Shown: positions 21,501 to 34,249 of the stretch, in pieces
Numbering within the stretch: the stretch's first letter is position 1
How the letters are laid out: each line of letters starts with the position of its first letter
DNA from: Quercus robur
Lineage: Eukaryota > Streptophyta > Magnoliopsida > Fagales > Fagaceae
DNA length: 64,000 nt
Reading direction: 5' to 3'
NCBI RefSeq assembly: GCF_932294415.1
Contig: NC_065535.1
Span: 9,667,282 to 9,731,281 of the forward strand
Notes under the pieces: model-generated
Seen by the model: only the letters and a program-made list of their open reading frames with translations
What the model was told of the DNA's origin: nothing
The model's database searches: none
Translations under genes and position numbers: made by a program

Positions 21501-24500
21501 AGCCCTCTAAAATTTTCCTGCCAACTGCAACATTGAAAAGTGACATGAATATGCTCTCCCCCCTCCCCCCGAAATCAACACACACTCTCTCTAATGGAAT
21601 TACTCTATTAATTAATTTATTTTCTTGAATGCTAGAATATCATTAAGGCTTTATTTTCTTGCACTTATGCCTTAACCCTTTTTTTCTCTACGGGTGGGAA
21701 ATTAGCAAACAAAAGTATAAGGAAACAGTGATATTAAGAAAAGAAAAAAAACCTTAGGTTATGTTTGATAATAGTTTTTGTTTTCTATTTTCAAAAACTT
21801 GTTTTTGGGAATATAAAGAAAAAACAATTTTATTGTATTTTTGAAATCAAAAACATGTTTGGTTAGTTGAAATTAAAAAGATAGTTTTTTGAAGAAAAAA
21901 AAAATAGAAAATACTAAAATATGTTGTTACTAGGATTTGAACTCTAATGCTAACTCATTAAATGAGACAAATTCATTAAATTAAATGTGTTTTTTCATTG
22001 ACTTTTAAAAATTAGAAACTGAAAATAGTCTTTTGCATGTTTTCAGTTTCCTTTGCAAATTGAGTTTTTAGAACAATTTTTGTTTTCTGTCCACTTTGGG
22101 TTGCCAAACAAGTTTTTTAGTCTCAAATATAGAAACCTGTTTTTGAAAACTAAAAATAAGGGGAAAAAATAATTACCAAACATACCCTTAACTTCTGTGC
22201 TCTGCTTTTGTTTCTTGGAACATCTCTGCCATAGATCTTATTCCTAGTTTGCTTATTATGGATAATCTGAGGAGTGGCAAAAACTTCTATTTAGCCTTGG
22301 GCAAATTAACAGAATATATATCTCTGTGTGTCATGGGATGCGGCATACTTTTAGGCAAATAAAAGGTATTTGTACTCTCAAAGGAACATTTCCTAGTTTG
22401 CATGACATGTGTAGATTAGAGGCTAGAGTTTTCTTCACCATCTGTTGGTATCTATATCATTATGATCTTGCATATGCCCTCAATACTTCTGGAGAGATAT
22501 TATGGACACTGATGTTTCTTATGCCCATATGTGCAAATTGCACCTTGTATCCTCAAACATAAATGGCCTTCTGGTGACAAGAATTGTTTGTAGATGTAGG
22601 AATGTTCATTTTTTACCTTGTTAGGAACTGAACTTTATGTTGTGTCATTTCTTACTGTCATTATCAAATGATCTGGAGGTGGTGGTCTATGAAGGTGTGG
22701 TTAGGGAAAAACCATCCAGTAAGGAAGAAGCACGGCAGTTTTTGAAAGGTTTGCTTAACTCTCTGCTCCCCCCTCGCCCCCTTTTTTTCTAGTTCCCTAT
22801 TGTTTTCCTATTTAATAACTCAGGAAATTTTATCAACATGGATTGCAGACTATTCTGGTGGCCACGCAGCAACTGTGGGATCAGTGCTCGTGACAAATCT
22901 TAAGACGGGATTCAGAAAAGGAGAATGGGACCGAGTGGAGGTACCATATGCTTTTATTGCTTTGTGAAACTCAGTAATTATTGTTGAGGGTTTTTTTTTT
23001 TAAAATTTTAAATTTAAATTTTTTTTTTTTTTTTATAAATCTTGTCCTACTAGTGTTCCATTGAAAAGCTATTCCATTTTTTCTTGAGTATCAAGGCTCT
23101 TAATTATTGTCTTTAGAGATACATTTGCCAAATTTTACTCATGTGGTGATGCATTGCAGATCTATTTCCATACAATACCAGATGAAACCATTGAGAAACT
23201 GGTAATAGTTGCTTTCTTTCATTGAATTTGGGGGTTGCTTCTGCATCATTTGGTGAGATAATGATTTATAGGCTATAGCACTCCATTGATCTTTTTGCCC
23301 CCTTTATTTTCAGATTGAGGAGGGGACTGTGCTTTATGTTGCTGGGGGACTGATCATAGAGCATCCTTTGATACTGCCCTTTGTAAAACAAGTGGTTAGT
23401 TTGCTAATCTTTGAGTACCCCCGTTAACAGAAATCCAAAATTGTAAATAATAGAGATAATAGGTATAAAGGAAAAGCAAAGTTTCATTTCAAAAACTGTG
23501 GTCCCCTCTATTGGTTCCTAAAATTTAGTTGATGGGATGTTTTCCCCAAAAGCTCACGTGTTGACCTTCCGATACACTTGAATAAACTGATTGATTTTTT
23601 ATTTTTAGCCTTATTATTTTTATTATTGATAAGTTACATATTCACCTAATGAGTCTTGAACCCTATGACATCACCCTTCACTTTATTTTTACAGGGAAAG
23701 GAGGTGTCATTTATGCATGGCAGACAATTTGTTACATTTTAGACATGCCTTTATTTGATCCTTTTAGACATGCCTGTTACTTAGAATATTGATTGAATAA
23801 TTAAATTCACTCCTTTTCTATCAAACTGAACCTTTTGGGATTAATGGTAATTTGTATAGTCTTAGAGCAAGTGGTCCTAAATTCAAACCACGTCTTCACT
23901 TTGTAATTTATTCCGCATGTTGGGTTGCATTTAAGTATTCCATGTATTGGGTCTCTGAATTGTGGGGAAGCTTGGGCCCACATATGAGGAGTGTTAGAAT
24001 ATTGACTAATAATTAAACTCACCTTTTTATAAGATCTAAGTTGAGCTAGTTTTGGGTTGGCAACTTGGAAGTTCAAAGGCAAAACAAATATAATGTGTCT
24101 ATAATTCATTTTGCTTCAATTTCTTGAAGCATTTATCCGGGGAAGTAAATTTGTCTTTCAATTAGGCAGGGTGATGGTCTTGAATCTCTTGATCAAAACT
24201 TTTCCACCATCAATAATACTGAGAAACTTTCTTGTGTCTCTGAATATTAGCTGTTAGAGATTAATTCATTGCAAGGTTGCTTTGATAAGTACTTGTAAAA
24301 ATAAAAAAAAATAAAAAAAAGGTTGCTTGGATAAGTTGCTTCAATGTTTTCCAAATGGCTTGTCTTTAGCTTTGGTCTGGGTTACTAATTACTGACAAAT
24401 ATTTCTTTCATGTTTTGGTAGACATTAATTAGTACGTACCCCAAAAAAAAAAAAATAATAATAATTGGTGATACTCTGTGCAGGTTGGGACAACTGACAG

Positions 24501-24555
24501 TGTGATGGGACTCCCCAAAGCTCTCACTGAAAAGCTTATAAAGGAGGCCCTCTAG
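18549..24555 (+). CDS. Maf-like nucleoside triphosphate pyrophosphatase, copy B
   Basis: Maf/HAM1-fold enzymes hydrolyse nucleoside triphosphates, notably dTTP/UTP and modified pyrimidine nucleotides, to monophosphate plus pyrophosphate (family knowledge). Exons are 18549-18575, 19009-19080, 19157-19231, 19842-19925, 20774-20854, 22679-22748, 22849-22940, 23160-23201, 23314-23394 and 24484-24555, all GT-AG and frame-consistent. Motifs: the N-terminal signature LGSSSIARRKIL, then TADIDEKCIRKEKP, the catalytic Asp in AADT (exon 4) or TCDQ (exon 5) followed by VVVYEG, GGHAATVGSV, the C-terminal AGGLIIEHPLILP, and TDSVMGLPKAL. Exons 4 (84 nt) and 5 (81 nt) are homologous and both phase 0 on both sides. 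Using only one gives 204 or 203 aa, the normal family length, while using both would duplicate the active-site segment. I therefore read them as alternatives. No lesions are visible. Confidence 0.9.
19338..19500 (-). mobile_element. tRNA-derived SINE (AU-like) remnant
   Basis: Counterpart in copy B of the SINE at 9452-9590. Minus-strand order: 'tgagctataactcaactggc', then a GGGTGAGGACGGTCGG block, then 'tcaagacccactagatgaat', and a C/A homopolymer tail that appears here as T20 followed by G14 (19,368-19,381). Confidence 0.65.
19842..19925 (+). other. Maf copy B exon 4 (alternative form 1)
   Basis: This 84-nt phase 0/0 exon encodes 28 residues starting ADAILSKLQ and ending ILIAADT, which joins VVVYEG of exon 6 to give the classic Maf ADTVV active-site motif. 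The acceptor is 'gcatctcag' and the donor GTATGT. Its counterpart in copy A (10,903-10,986) differs by seven bases, with no stop. Confidence 0.85.
20774..20854 (+). other. Maf copy B exon 5 (alternative form 2)
   Basis: This 81-nt phase 0/0 exon encodes 27 residues starting AEAILQRLP and ending LLVTCDQ, aligned end to end with exon 4: A-[DE]-A-I-L-x-[KR]-L ... [LI]-[VI]-x-[AT]-[AC]-D-[TQ]. It also joins VVVYEG and keeps the catalytic Asp. The acceptor is 'tactctcag' and the donor GTATAA, slightly weaker than that of exon 4. The counterpart in copy A (11,854-11,934) has five changes and no stop. Confidence 0.85.
21045..21310. mobile_element. Copy-B-specific insert, possible MITE
   Basis: Copy A reads directly from 'ctattcagac' into 'ttaatcttctgatta', whereas copy B has about 260 extra bases between the same blocks. 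The two ends look like degenerate inverted repeats (ATGCTCCGT...TTTTGC against the complement ATGCCCGGT...TTTCAC). The type is uncertain. Confidence 0.45.
21757..22187. mobile_element. Tourist-like MITE (PIF/Harbinger) in Maf intron 5
   Basis: The 431-bp element has TTA target duplications at 21,754-21,756 and 22,188-22,190. Its inverted ends are GGTTATGTTTGATAAT on the left and the complement GGGTATGTTTGGTAAT on the right. The empty site is seen in copy A near 12,310. Confidence 0.8.
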
Positions 24556-26470
24556 CTGCTGCAGCCATTTCAATCTTCCAGTCCTATTCGGTATTTTACC
24601 CAATTGACACAGCTTATCCTCCTGTTATTTGACCTCCGATCTTGTTTCTTCAAATTTCGTAATTGATTGCTCCAGTTCATTCGGGATTAAGGCTTGTTGT
24701 TAGTGTTAATTGCTCCAGTTCACGTGCACCTGTTGCGCACTGCTTTTATTTTTCAAAATGAGTTATCCGAATGCTGGGCCCTATTAGCTTTCATTGTTAT
24801 GCCCCTTCATATTGTTACAGTTAATGATTCTTTTCCATTAAAAGAACACATGGGGGTATATGATTGTTGAGGCCATTTATCATTGTCCAACTTGTAGAAG
24901 CTATAGAGTGTAAGATTTGGTGAGCAAAATAATGTTGACATGTCAATGGTTGAGAAGGATTTGATCACCATGTGAGAACTGGAGCAGTCATGGTGATTCA
25001 TTGTAATTGTCAAAAGGCTACAAAACACAGAAATGGTGGGCCGCAAGCCACCAAAAAAAGGAAAAAAGAGCGTTGGCAATACAGCCTGTTCTTCTTCTAT
25101 AAAAGCTATTTACTCAAATTGCCAGTCCAAAATAATACATAGCTAAAATCATGTCAATTTCATTCGTTGTTTACCCACAAAAAAAAAAAAAAAAAAATGT
25201 AAAACAAAATAATTGGAGTCTTAACAAGTCACGTCTCTGTTTTCATTTCTATGTATTTTTTTTTTTTTTTAGCTGAATTGTAATGAAGGGCTATTGAATA
25301 TTAACAAGTAAAATATGAAGTCTTAAACGAGATAGGAGGATCGAAACTAAAGCCACATACTTCTTGTAGTAGGCATGAAATTGAGGTGTGTACGGGGAGG
25401 CATCATCATCTTTTTTCAACATTTTAATGGTCTTGTTATAGGAGAGAGGGCAGCTTCTCTCTCCACCAAGCGAGTTAGGGTGCAGTTGTATGGGTTTGCT
25501 AGACATTCTGATCATTCTTCCAGTGCTAAAACAATAAGCTCTCGTGGTTGTAACCATAAGCTCCCATTGTTGTTTGATGTGACCCATTAGTTATCTTAGG
25601 CATCATATATCATATATGTATTTTGACTCTTACAGTGTGTTGATTCTACAGTCGCATGAGATCAATATATTACAAGAGGGAGAATGCATGTATCATATTC
25701 ACTTTCTCGATGTGATCGCTACACCTTTCTCATTGGTAGTTATTGCATTACTTATCATTGCTTTCAGTCGAGAGAGCATGGTTCTTCTCGATGCAGAGAG
25801 CGTTGCCACTGTTTTTCCATACTTACAGGCTCCAAAATGGTTGTGCCGTGTGAGCCAATAACAACGTGCTCTACACGTATGGTGAAAAACCAAGCAATCT
25901 GACATTATGTCCCGCTAGTCCATGTATATGCACCTTGCTAGCTATTTCCCAAACCATTCAGACTGAATCACGTACACCACCACTAAAGGTATCTAAAGTG
26001 TGGATAGTGGAACGAGCAGCCAAGCGTAAAAGCACCACTTTAGATGGTCACCATAAGATTTGATAAAGCTACATAGTACAAGGTCCTTATCATGGGCTGT
26101 CAGAGAACAAAACAAGTTTGCTTGTTGCTTACAGCAAGGTCTAGGATTTGTTAATGTTCACTGCTCACTACCCTATAAATGTGAGATTTATTCAGTTATT
26201 CTTCCACTTGCAATCTGCAAAGTCAGTAGCCCGGTACAGGAAGCGACCTTTTCTTTTTGGATGATGAAAGCACACCTTTTCTTTTGGCTAAGAACAAAAC
26301 CATATTTTTCAACTTTTACTTTTTTTTTTTGGGGGCTGATCAAGGGCAGTGGATATGAGCCATCAGACTCATCACACATCTTTGGATGAGATACATGAAA
26401 TGACGAGTTGCTAAAAAATCCCTCTCAGTAAAAAAAAAGTTTCAACTTTCATCTGTTTATTTTGTCTAAA
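24556..26470. other. Downstream flank of Maf copy B
   Basis: Non-coding DNA matching 15,492-17,950 of unit A without its GC-rich element. Open frames such as 26,060-26,389 lack family features and are not matched by an intact frame in unit A. Confidence 0.55.
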
Positions 26471-26474
26471 AACA

Positions 26475-26815
26475 AAGGATAAATTATATATTTAGTTCTT
26501 AACTTTGACACTATTTTTTAATTTAGCCTATAACTTTTTAATTGTGTCAATTTAGTCTCTAACATTTTAATATCATGTCAATTTAGTCCATGTCATTATA
26601 TTTTAGATGAAAATTGCTGACATGTCAAACAATCAAAATAAAATTTAAGTTTATTGTCACATAAACGGAAGCTAATTTTTTTATTTTAGTCATTTGACAC
26701 ATCAATTTTCATAAAAAAAAAAAAGGCATAGACTAAATTAATACAGTACTAAAAAGTTAGGGATCAAATTGACATAATTGAAATGTTAGGATCAAATTAA
26801 AATATAGTGTATAGA
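26475..26815. mobile_element. Palindromic MITE-like repeat
   Basis: The left half contains 'tatatttagttcttaacttt', 'attgtgtcaatttagtct' and 'atgtcaatttagtcca'. The right half contains complements such as 'gggatcaaattgacataatt' and 'aggatcaaattaaaatatag'. This alternating foldback is a common high-copy plant MITE pattern. The ends are approximate. Confidence 0.55.
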
Positions 26816-27653
26816 ATAGAAACCATTTACATAAAAATACCGTTATATGAAAAAATTACAAAAAAAGAATTTATGATTTCTAATTTTAAGAGTAGGGAAA
26901 TATTAATACCAGTTTAAAAAATATTTTTAGAAACTTTGAAAAAAAAAATTATGGTTAGAATTTAAACTTTCTTTAAATGGTCTTTAAAAGAAAAAAAAAA
27001 AAAAGTAAACATGAACTCTAGAAAAGTAAAAGCAAAAATAAAAATCAAACTAGAAAACCAATAGATAAATAAATAAAGGTTTGATAATAAGAATAAGAAA
27101 TAAGGAATAACTTTTGAAGACGGCAAAAACCCCGAAAAATCCGAAAGTAAATCCGGCTTTGAAAACGATGTTTACCGAGGTATAATCCCATGTGTAGTAG
27201 TAGTTAGTTTCGGCGTTTAGTCTTCACGTCAAAAAACGAGATTCAAAAGCTTTGAATTTTTTGATTAAACAAAAGTTTTTCGTTTCGTAATGAACTGAAA
27301 CTTTTGTTTGTTATTTTTATAGGAGTTATAACCTCCCTGCAAAACTACACGCGCATAAAAATACATTGTACACACACACAGACTCACTTTGATTGGCTAA
27401 AAAAACACAGTCAAAATCTCAAACCCACCGTAGATTCCTTTTCTTCTCCACGGGCCGTTATTTAATTTGTTTTTCCCTTTTTTATAACTGCCTAACAAAC
27501 ACTGTCCTCTCACACTCACACATACCTGCTATTACCACTAAATCTCTCTCATTTATTACTTACCCCACACAACAAAATCTCTCAGATCCTTTACTTTTTT
27601 TCTTTTTTCATTTAATTTAAAAAAAAAACAAACAAACTGATTGGCCCACAGCC

Positions 27654-29228
27654 ATGGACCAAGGCCGCGCAACCCACTTAACCACCGCTAACGGTGGCTC
27701 CGGCGTCGTTGTTGGTGGTGGTGGTTCGGTTGGTGTTCAGATCCAACAGTCACGTAGGCTTCCGGATTTTCTACAGAGCGTGAATCTCAAGTACGTAAAA
27801 TTAGGTTACCATTACCTGATTTCGAACCTTTTGACCCTATGTTTCGTTCCTCTAATCCTCGTAACCCTAATCGAAACCTCGCAAATGGAACTCGAAGACA
27901 TTCGGCAGCTTTGGCTTCACCTCCAGTACAACCTTGTTAGCGTCGTCATTTGCTCGGCTTTCTTGGTTTTCGGTTTGACCGTTTACATCATGACCCGACC
28001 CAAACCCGTTTACCTCGTGGATTACTCGTGTTACAAACCGCCTGATCATCTCAAGGCTCCGTCCCATTCCTTCATGGAACACTCTCGCCTCACCGGCGAC
28101 TTCGACGACTCGTCGTTGGAGTTTCAGCGCAAGATCCTCGAGCGCTCGGGCCTCGGCGACGAGACGTATGTGCCGGAGGCGATGCATGCGATTCCGCCGG
28201 AGCCGACGATGGCGGCCGCGAGGGACGAAGCCGAAAAGGTTATGTTTGGTGCCTTGGATAAGCTATTCTCGAATTGCAGTGTGAAACCTAAGGATATCGG
28301 TATTCTTGTGGTGAATTGTAGTCTGTTTAATCCAACTCCTTCGCTGTCGGCTATGATTGTGAATAAGTATAAACTGAGGGGTAATATACGGAGTTTTAAT
28401 TTGGGGGGTATGGGTTGTAGTGCTGGGGTTATAGCTGTTGATTTAGCTAAGGATTTGTTACAAGTTCATAGGAATACTAATGCTGTTGTTGTGAGCACTG
28501 AGAATATCACTCAGAATTGGTATTTTGGGAACAAGAAGTCTATGTTGATACCCAATTGCTTGTTTCGTGTTGGGGGTGCAGCGGTTTTGCTCTCCAATAA
28601 GTCTGTGGATCGGAGAAGAGCTAAGTATAAGCTGGTACATGTTGTGAGGACACATCGTGGGGCCGATGATAAGGCCTTTAGGTGTGTTTATCAGGAACAG
28701 GATGATAATGGGAAGACGGGTGTTTCATTGTCAAAGGAATTGATGGCTATTGCTGGAGGTACACTTAAGACTAATATCACCACATTGGGTCCTCTTGTGT
28801 TGCCAATTAGTGAGCAGCTTCTGTTCTTCGCGACCCTGCTTGTTAAGAAGTTGTTCAATGCGGATGTCAAGCCTTATATACCGGATTTTAAGTTGGCGTT
28901 CGATCATTTTTGTATTCATGCTGGGGGAAGGGCTGTGATTGATGAATTGGAGAAGAATCTTCAGTTGTTGCCAATTCATGTGGAGGCTTCTAGGATGACT
29001 CTTCACCGGTTTGGGAATACTTCGTCCAGCTCCATTTGGTATGAGTTGGCCTATATAGAGGCTAAGGGGAGGATGCGCAAGGGCAATCGTGTGTGGCAGA
29101 TTGCATTTGGAAGTGGTTTCAAATGTAATAGTGCAGTTTGGCAGGCACTTCGGAATGTGAGGCCGTCTCATAACGGTCCTTGGGAAGACAGTATTCACAA
29201 TTATCCTGTGAAAACACTCTCTGAATAG
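27654..29228 (+). CDS. 3-ketoacyl-CoA synthase (KCS4-like)
   Basis: An intact intronless 524-aa condensing enzyme of the ER fatty acid elongase. It joins malonyl-CoA to a long-chain acyl-CoA, the first and chain-length-setting step of very-long-chain fatty acid synthesis for waxes, sphingolipids and other lipids. Two N-terminal membrane segments lie at about 56-74 and 93-113, followed by the FAE1/CUT1-type domain. The catalytic triad is complete: C255 in [11 protein letters not shown]422 in [10 protein letters not shown] and N455 in RFGNTSSSS. From memory the sequence is closest to the KCS4 group ([58 protein letters not shown]). A Gly/Val-rich stretch at 13-28 is a variable N-terminal tail. 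The first ATG fits the family start. GC content at third positions is high at the 5' end and falls along the gene, a common plant pattern. Confidence 0.96.
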   Translation: MDQGRATHLTTANGGSGVVVGGGGSVGVQIQQSRRLPDFLQSVNLKYVKLGYHYLISNLLTLCFVPLILVTLIETSQMELEDIRQLWLHLQYNLVSVVICSAFLVFGLTVYIMTRPKPVYLVDYSCYKPPDHLKAPSHSFMEHSRLTGDFDDSSLEFQRKILERSGLGDETYVPEAMHAIPPEPTMAAARDEAEKVMFGALDKLFSNCSVKPKDIGILVVNCSLFNPTPSLSAMIVNKYKLRGNIRSFNLGGMGCSAGVIAVDLAKDLLQVHRNTNAVVVSTENITQNWYFGNKKSMLIPNCLFRVGGAAVLLSNKSVDRRRAKYKLVHVVRTHRGADDKAFRCVYQEQDDNGKTGVSLSKELMAIAGGTLKTNITTLGPLVLPISEQLLFFATLLVKKLFNADVKPYIPDFKLAFDHFCIHAGGRAVIDELEKNLQLLPIHVEASRMTLHRFGNTSSSSIWYELAYIEAKGRMRKGNRVWQIAFGSGFKCNSAVWQALRNVRPSHNGPWEDSIHNYPVKTLSE

Positions 29229-30327
29229 CATTTTGGTTTGACTCTCCATTCAGGGTATTTTTCTTTTGTAGCTTAACCATCCTTATTTCAACCTTTTGTC
29301 TGTTCCTGAGATTGTTTTTTGTTGGATTTTTTTTTTTTTTTTTTTTGTTTGATACCAGATGTCAAATTGTGGTCCTTTTTACTTCACAATTCTTGTATGT
29401 TTCAGTTATGTTTCCAGAGTACTATGATTTGGAGAAATGCTGATTTTGTAATTTAATAATGCTCCAAAATTTCAACTTGCATAATCTTGTTCATCTGTAA
29501 TTTTCTGTTAATGATAAAGAGTTTTTCTTAAATTTATGGAATATCCTCAACTTGTATTTGAAGTCTCGTATTCCATTCTTTCGATAGATAGAAGCGTTGC
29601 ATGAAATGTGAAATTATGTAAAACTAGAATTTAGTTTAGGTGAAGTCCTTGGTTGTCCACTGTTGAAAAGATAGCTCGATGCCAGGCCTATCCGCAACTA
29701 GCTTTCTTATGGATATGTGTTTGATTGTTGTTCCCTATTTGATGAACTCGTGCCTTCTTATGTAAATTCTTAATGGAAGGAAGACATCAATTATCCTGTT
29801 TGTCCATGTAGCATAACTTAATTTTTAGTGCTTAAGAGTTAAGACTGCATATATACAGAAAGAACAAGTAATGTAGAAGAATTCATCTGCAAATGTATAT
29901 GCACCCTGAATGGTTGAAACATGTAGACTTTCTTCCTAAAATTTTCTTGCATCTTCTCGATTGTGTATATATTTTATGTTATTGTACACACCGCTATGTA
30001 GAAGTTTAAACTATATAATTCAAAATATAGGCGACTTCTCTGTCGCACAAGATTTGGATCAGTGGTTGCTTTTTTCCCCTTTCCGATGCTAATGTCACAC
30101 TGTTAGTTAGGTAATACTTCTGATTCTGCTGGCTTGCCATTTGCCAAGGTTTATTTTTGCTGCTTATGGATAAGATCTGATATGCAAGAAATTGGCTGGT
30201 TGGGATGATCGGTTAAGAATGCTTTACTCTTTTTGGTTCCAACTACTGCAGGAAAAATGACAATTATAGAAAGATCCCAATGTCATTTATCTTATGATTT
30301 TTTCAAGAAAAGGGGTGAAACTAGGAT

Positions 30328-30330
<3 letters not shown>

Positions 30331-30359
<29 letters not shown>
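30331..30359. repeat. (CT)14 microsatellite
   Basis: Uninterrupted CT repeat downstream of the KCS gene. Confidence 0.95.
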
Positions 30360-30362
<3 letters not shown>

Positions 30363-32089
30363 GTAATCTGTAGCAGTTTGTAGAGAGTATATAGCATTAA
30401 ATGCAGCCTTCTAAATCTCTTAAATTTGTGGGTTAGTTGCAGCTATCTACCCTAAACTTTAAGGCACCCTTTGGTACAAGGTTTTTACAACCAACACCCT
30501 AATTCTATATTATAATTAATTAGTCACTATCCAAGTTATTGTCTAAATTAGCAGATTAGTGGGCTTGAATCAGAGTGTTGATTGATGAATTTTGTAGTTT
30601 AGGATACACATTGCAAATGTCCTTATTGACCATGGGTTGCCCTTGCAAATTAATCTCGAATTAAGATACTGATTGCAGGACCTTGCAGTTTATGGTGTAC
30701 ATTACAAACGTAAAGTTTAGGGTGGACAGTCGTAGTTAACCCTAAATTTGCTCTACATCCCAGAGATGAGGATGGAATTACAATGGTAGTTTTCCAAAGA
30801 AATTGGCAGAGCCATCTAAACATTGGATACCCCTTTCCTTTGATCTTATTGTTGTTTTCCAATTTGACTTTTTGGGGACCCTGTTTTCTGTTAAACTGTT
30901 GCAGATATTCAGTATGCATTGGAACTATAAGCTAAATTCAATGGCAAAATAATAGTGGGGTTTGGTATCAATGAAAGAGAAATATGTATTGGGGCTCAAA
31001 AAAAAAAATATATATATATGTATTGATGGTCCCTCTAAATTATTGAGATACATAAGGAACTGCAAAATTGATTGTGTGTTTGATGTCAATGTGAGAAATA
31101 TGAGCCTTATGCACATACTAATGTCATCTATATCAACTGAGAATCTACGAGCATATTCTCTTACTCCTTGGATGCTTTCCTAATACATGCAGGATTAGAT
31201 TTTTTATTTTTTTGATCCTATCATTGTGTCACGTTAATGTCATTTTTATCAATGGAGAATCTGCAAGCATATTCTTCTACTTCTCTGGATGCCTCCTAAT
31301 ACATGCAAGATCAAGTTTGGTCAGTCTCATTAGAGAGTGACATTTTTTTTTATAAACTCAAAACAATAGTAAAGAATAACATGTAGTTGTCTCTAGCTAT
31401 TTTGTTGCGTTAACATCATTATTTGGTTAGATTACATGAGCAATTATAGAACCTTTCTTAGATTTTACGGTGTTTAACTGATTCAAAATTTTTGCTAACT
31501 ATCATGTAATATTTGCTCCTACAGTACTTGGGAAAGATATTCTATCTTTGTTAATAGGTACTTTCTTGTAAAGACAAAAATACACGCTATTGTCAACTTT
31601 AAAGACGTGGACCAAAGATTTGTTTTTGGAAAATAAGTAACAAATCTTTTGTTACTTTTAAAGAACTCTTTTCCAGATTATATAAATGGAATTTGGAAGA
31701 GCTGGGCGTTTCCAGATCCATCTTTTGATCCCATCATTACAACGTCATACTAACATGGTTAAAAAAAATCTGCCTCACCCAAATTATGTATTTTTTATGA
31801 TGTGGACCTTGTGGTGGGTCTCAGTTAGGTGAGTTTGAGAGAGTATGTGAATTTTTTTTTTTTTTTTTTTTGAAAAATTCAGTGCCTGTAGTAGAATTCT
31901 TATAATACAATCAATTGCGTTGACAAAAGTTATGACTGAAATTTATAGGGGTATATAGTGAGGCTGGTTTGAGAAGTTTGATAAGTTACAGAGGCTGGTA
32001 ATGGTATGAAGTTTTGATAAATCATTTGGGCTCATAGTTTTCCTGGGATCTTTCACAAATTGGTAGAAAAAGTGTCTAATTTTTTGAAG

Positions 32090-32390
32090 GTTAAAATACC
32101 ATTTTGGTTCTTAAATTTTACCAAAAGAACATTTTTCGTCCCTAAATTATTAAAAATTTGTTTTTCGTTCTTAAACTATTGAAATTTTATCAGAAGTTCA
32201 TTTTACTTTATGTTCTTAGATTTTATCAAAAGTTTGTTTTTCATCCTTAAACTATAGAAAAAGGTTTTTTTTAATCTCTAAACTATTTTTTTTTTTTTTT
32301 AACTCTTTACAATGTTTAAAGATGAAAAAAAAAAATTTAATTTAGTAACGATAAAATTTAGAAATTAAAATAGTATTTTATTCATTTTTT
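32090..32390. mobile_element. Palindromic MITE-like repeat
   Basis: The left end 'aaaataccattttggttctt' and the right end 'aaattaaaatagtatttt' are imperfect complements. The interior repeats the block 'cttaaactat...tttatcaaaag' in several forms. The structure is the same kind as at 26,475. Confidence 0.5.
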
Positions 32391-33269
32391 AATCTCACCT
32401 AAGCAGAGATGAGAGAACTTCTGAAAGTGAGTCTAATTTGTGGCTCTGAAGAAACTTGTATTACCAGCTACCTGTAAAAAAACTGTAATTTTGTTGCCAA
32501 ACTATTACTTGTATCTAGAAGTTAGTCCTGTTATTTTAGTGATTGTATGGCTGTAAATTACCATTTTCATGCCTACCAATCAAATTGATGGTTTGACTTG
32601 CCGTTGGATCATGGATGGTTCTGGTTATACCTAATTTTATATTTGAATTTGCAGTTTTTTTTTTTTTTTTCTGAGTCAGAGAAAGAGAGGTCTGACGAAT
32701 TTAAAGTTGTATTGGATTGGCCAATGAATGGGCTACCAGTGAGATGGGTAAACCATATCCATGGTTTCCTCTTATGGGTTTTATGAATCATGTGTTTTTT
32801 ACTGACCAAAGAAAACAAGCCATCTGTTTTTCAAATGTTTTGAATAAATAAGCCCTACCCCCAATGGTGTAAAATTGAGAGTCCATGTAAATATGAGGTA
32901 CTTTAATAAGTAATAAACTAATAATAATTCATTGTGTGTGTGTGTGTGTTTTTTTTTTTGGAGGTTAACTCATTGGGTTAATGATTAAGAAAATATATTA
33001 TCTATAACATCCCGTGGCCCAGTGGGGGCATCCAAATGAGGTTGAGTTCATGTTATGGGTCTTCCCACTAGATAGCCAAGAAGTTGAGGGCCAAGCTCAG
33101 ATTGTTTGTGGGTCAGGTTTTGCTTTTTGAAAATTTCCCAATCTTTTATAATGGAAATGGTATTATGAAATTGAAGCCAAGTACAAACTCATTTGCAGTT
33201 TAATGTATGGACGTCAAATCTCCTATCCAAATTCTCAACACAATGTACAAAAATAGGTCAATAAAAACT

Positions 33270-33610
33270 TAGTTCCATCAATGCACATAATGATGATGAT
33301 GACCATCAATGCATATAATCATGCTTGTAAAGTATATTGAGGATGGGATCAGTCCAGCTATACATAAATCTCATAGACATTACTCATCAAAAGATGTGGA
33401 CAAAAGCTCGTACAAGAGTAATCGACAATTTGATTATAACCCCTAGTTCAATCAATGCACATACTGATTATGATGCCCATCAAATCAAAGCACATAATCA
33501 TGCTTGTAAATTATATCAGGGATGGGGTCAGTCCAGCTATACAGAAACTTGTAGACATTACTCACCAAAAAATGTGGACAGTAGCTCGCAAGAGCTATTG
33601 ACAATTTGAT
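33270..33610. repeat. Two-copy 179-bp direct repeat
   Basis: The block containing 'ataatcatgcttgtaaa', 'atgggatcagtccagctata', 'acattactca' and 'gacaatttgat' starts near 33,315 and recurs 179 bases later (33,494). A third, partial start ('catcaatgcacataatgatg') lies just before. The copies differ by about one base in ten. Confidence 0.8.
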
Positions 33611-34249
33611 ACTGTAACCACCAAATTTATTTAAGGGTAGATATATCTCTTCTCATATATGATACCTTTTGTCCCTCTTCATAAAGGATGGTAGATACGT
33701 TTTGTCTAGTAATGAGAGGTCAGTGTCTATACACTTGACCTAACTTCTCTAAGTTGCATATGATGTGACAACTTAATCATGTAGACATGTAGTGGGTTCC
33801 TGTAAACTCGAGTCGTGGAATGAGAGAATGGTTCAACTCCCAACGATAACAACAAAAAATCAATTGATGTCTTGGCATAATAATAAAAACGAATTATCAT
33901 ATAACAGACACCATGAGTGTTAAATCGTATCCTATCGTGTAAACAATTTACACATTCTCTAGGTTGCATTTGGATTTGGTCCCTTAATATCTAGCAATAT
34001 ATGCAAGTGAATGTTGTTTTCTTGAAAAATTGATATGAATGAATTAAACAAAAAAATGAGGAAACTGTCGAACACAGAATACAGCTATTTGTAGAAACAC
34101 ACAGCTCACTGAAAAAGCTGTCTTTATGCATGGGCAAAAGATATACATGTTTACATCGCACAGGATCTGCAGAATCATTGCAAAATTGGAATCGCAGAAA
34201 TTTGTTTCTTCTAATAAAAAAGGTGAAAACAAAAAGAAAGAGGAAAATT

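Larger units (their letters stand above)
18310..27170 (+). repeat. Tandem duplication unit B (Maf region)
   Basis: Second unit of the tandem duplication described at 7270-18,250. It contains the intact Maf gene and ends near 27,170, about 480 bp before the KCS start codon. Copy-specific insertions (a Tourist-like MITE at 21,757 and about 260 bp at 21,045-21,310) show that it too has changed since duplication. Confidence 0.85.
29229..34249. other. Intergenic between KCS and sugar transporter
   Basis: The first 300 bases should hold the KCS 3' UTR. Further on there is a (CT)14 run at 30,331-30,359, a two-copy direct repeat of about 120 bp around 31,110-31,320 ('acatgcaggattaga' / 'acatgcaagatcaag' blocks), a MITE at 32,090 and a 179-bp direct repeat at 33,270. 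The terminal part holds the transporter 3' UTR (minus strand). No further gene is seen. Confidence 0.55.

Noticed and set aside
27867-29249. Minus-strand open frames of 65-172 codons opposite the KCS gene
   Set aside because: They are antisense shadows of a well-conserved coding region and show no family features.
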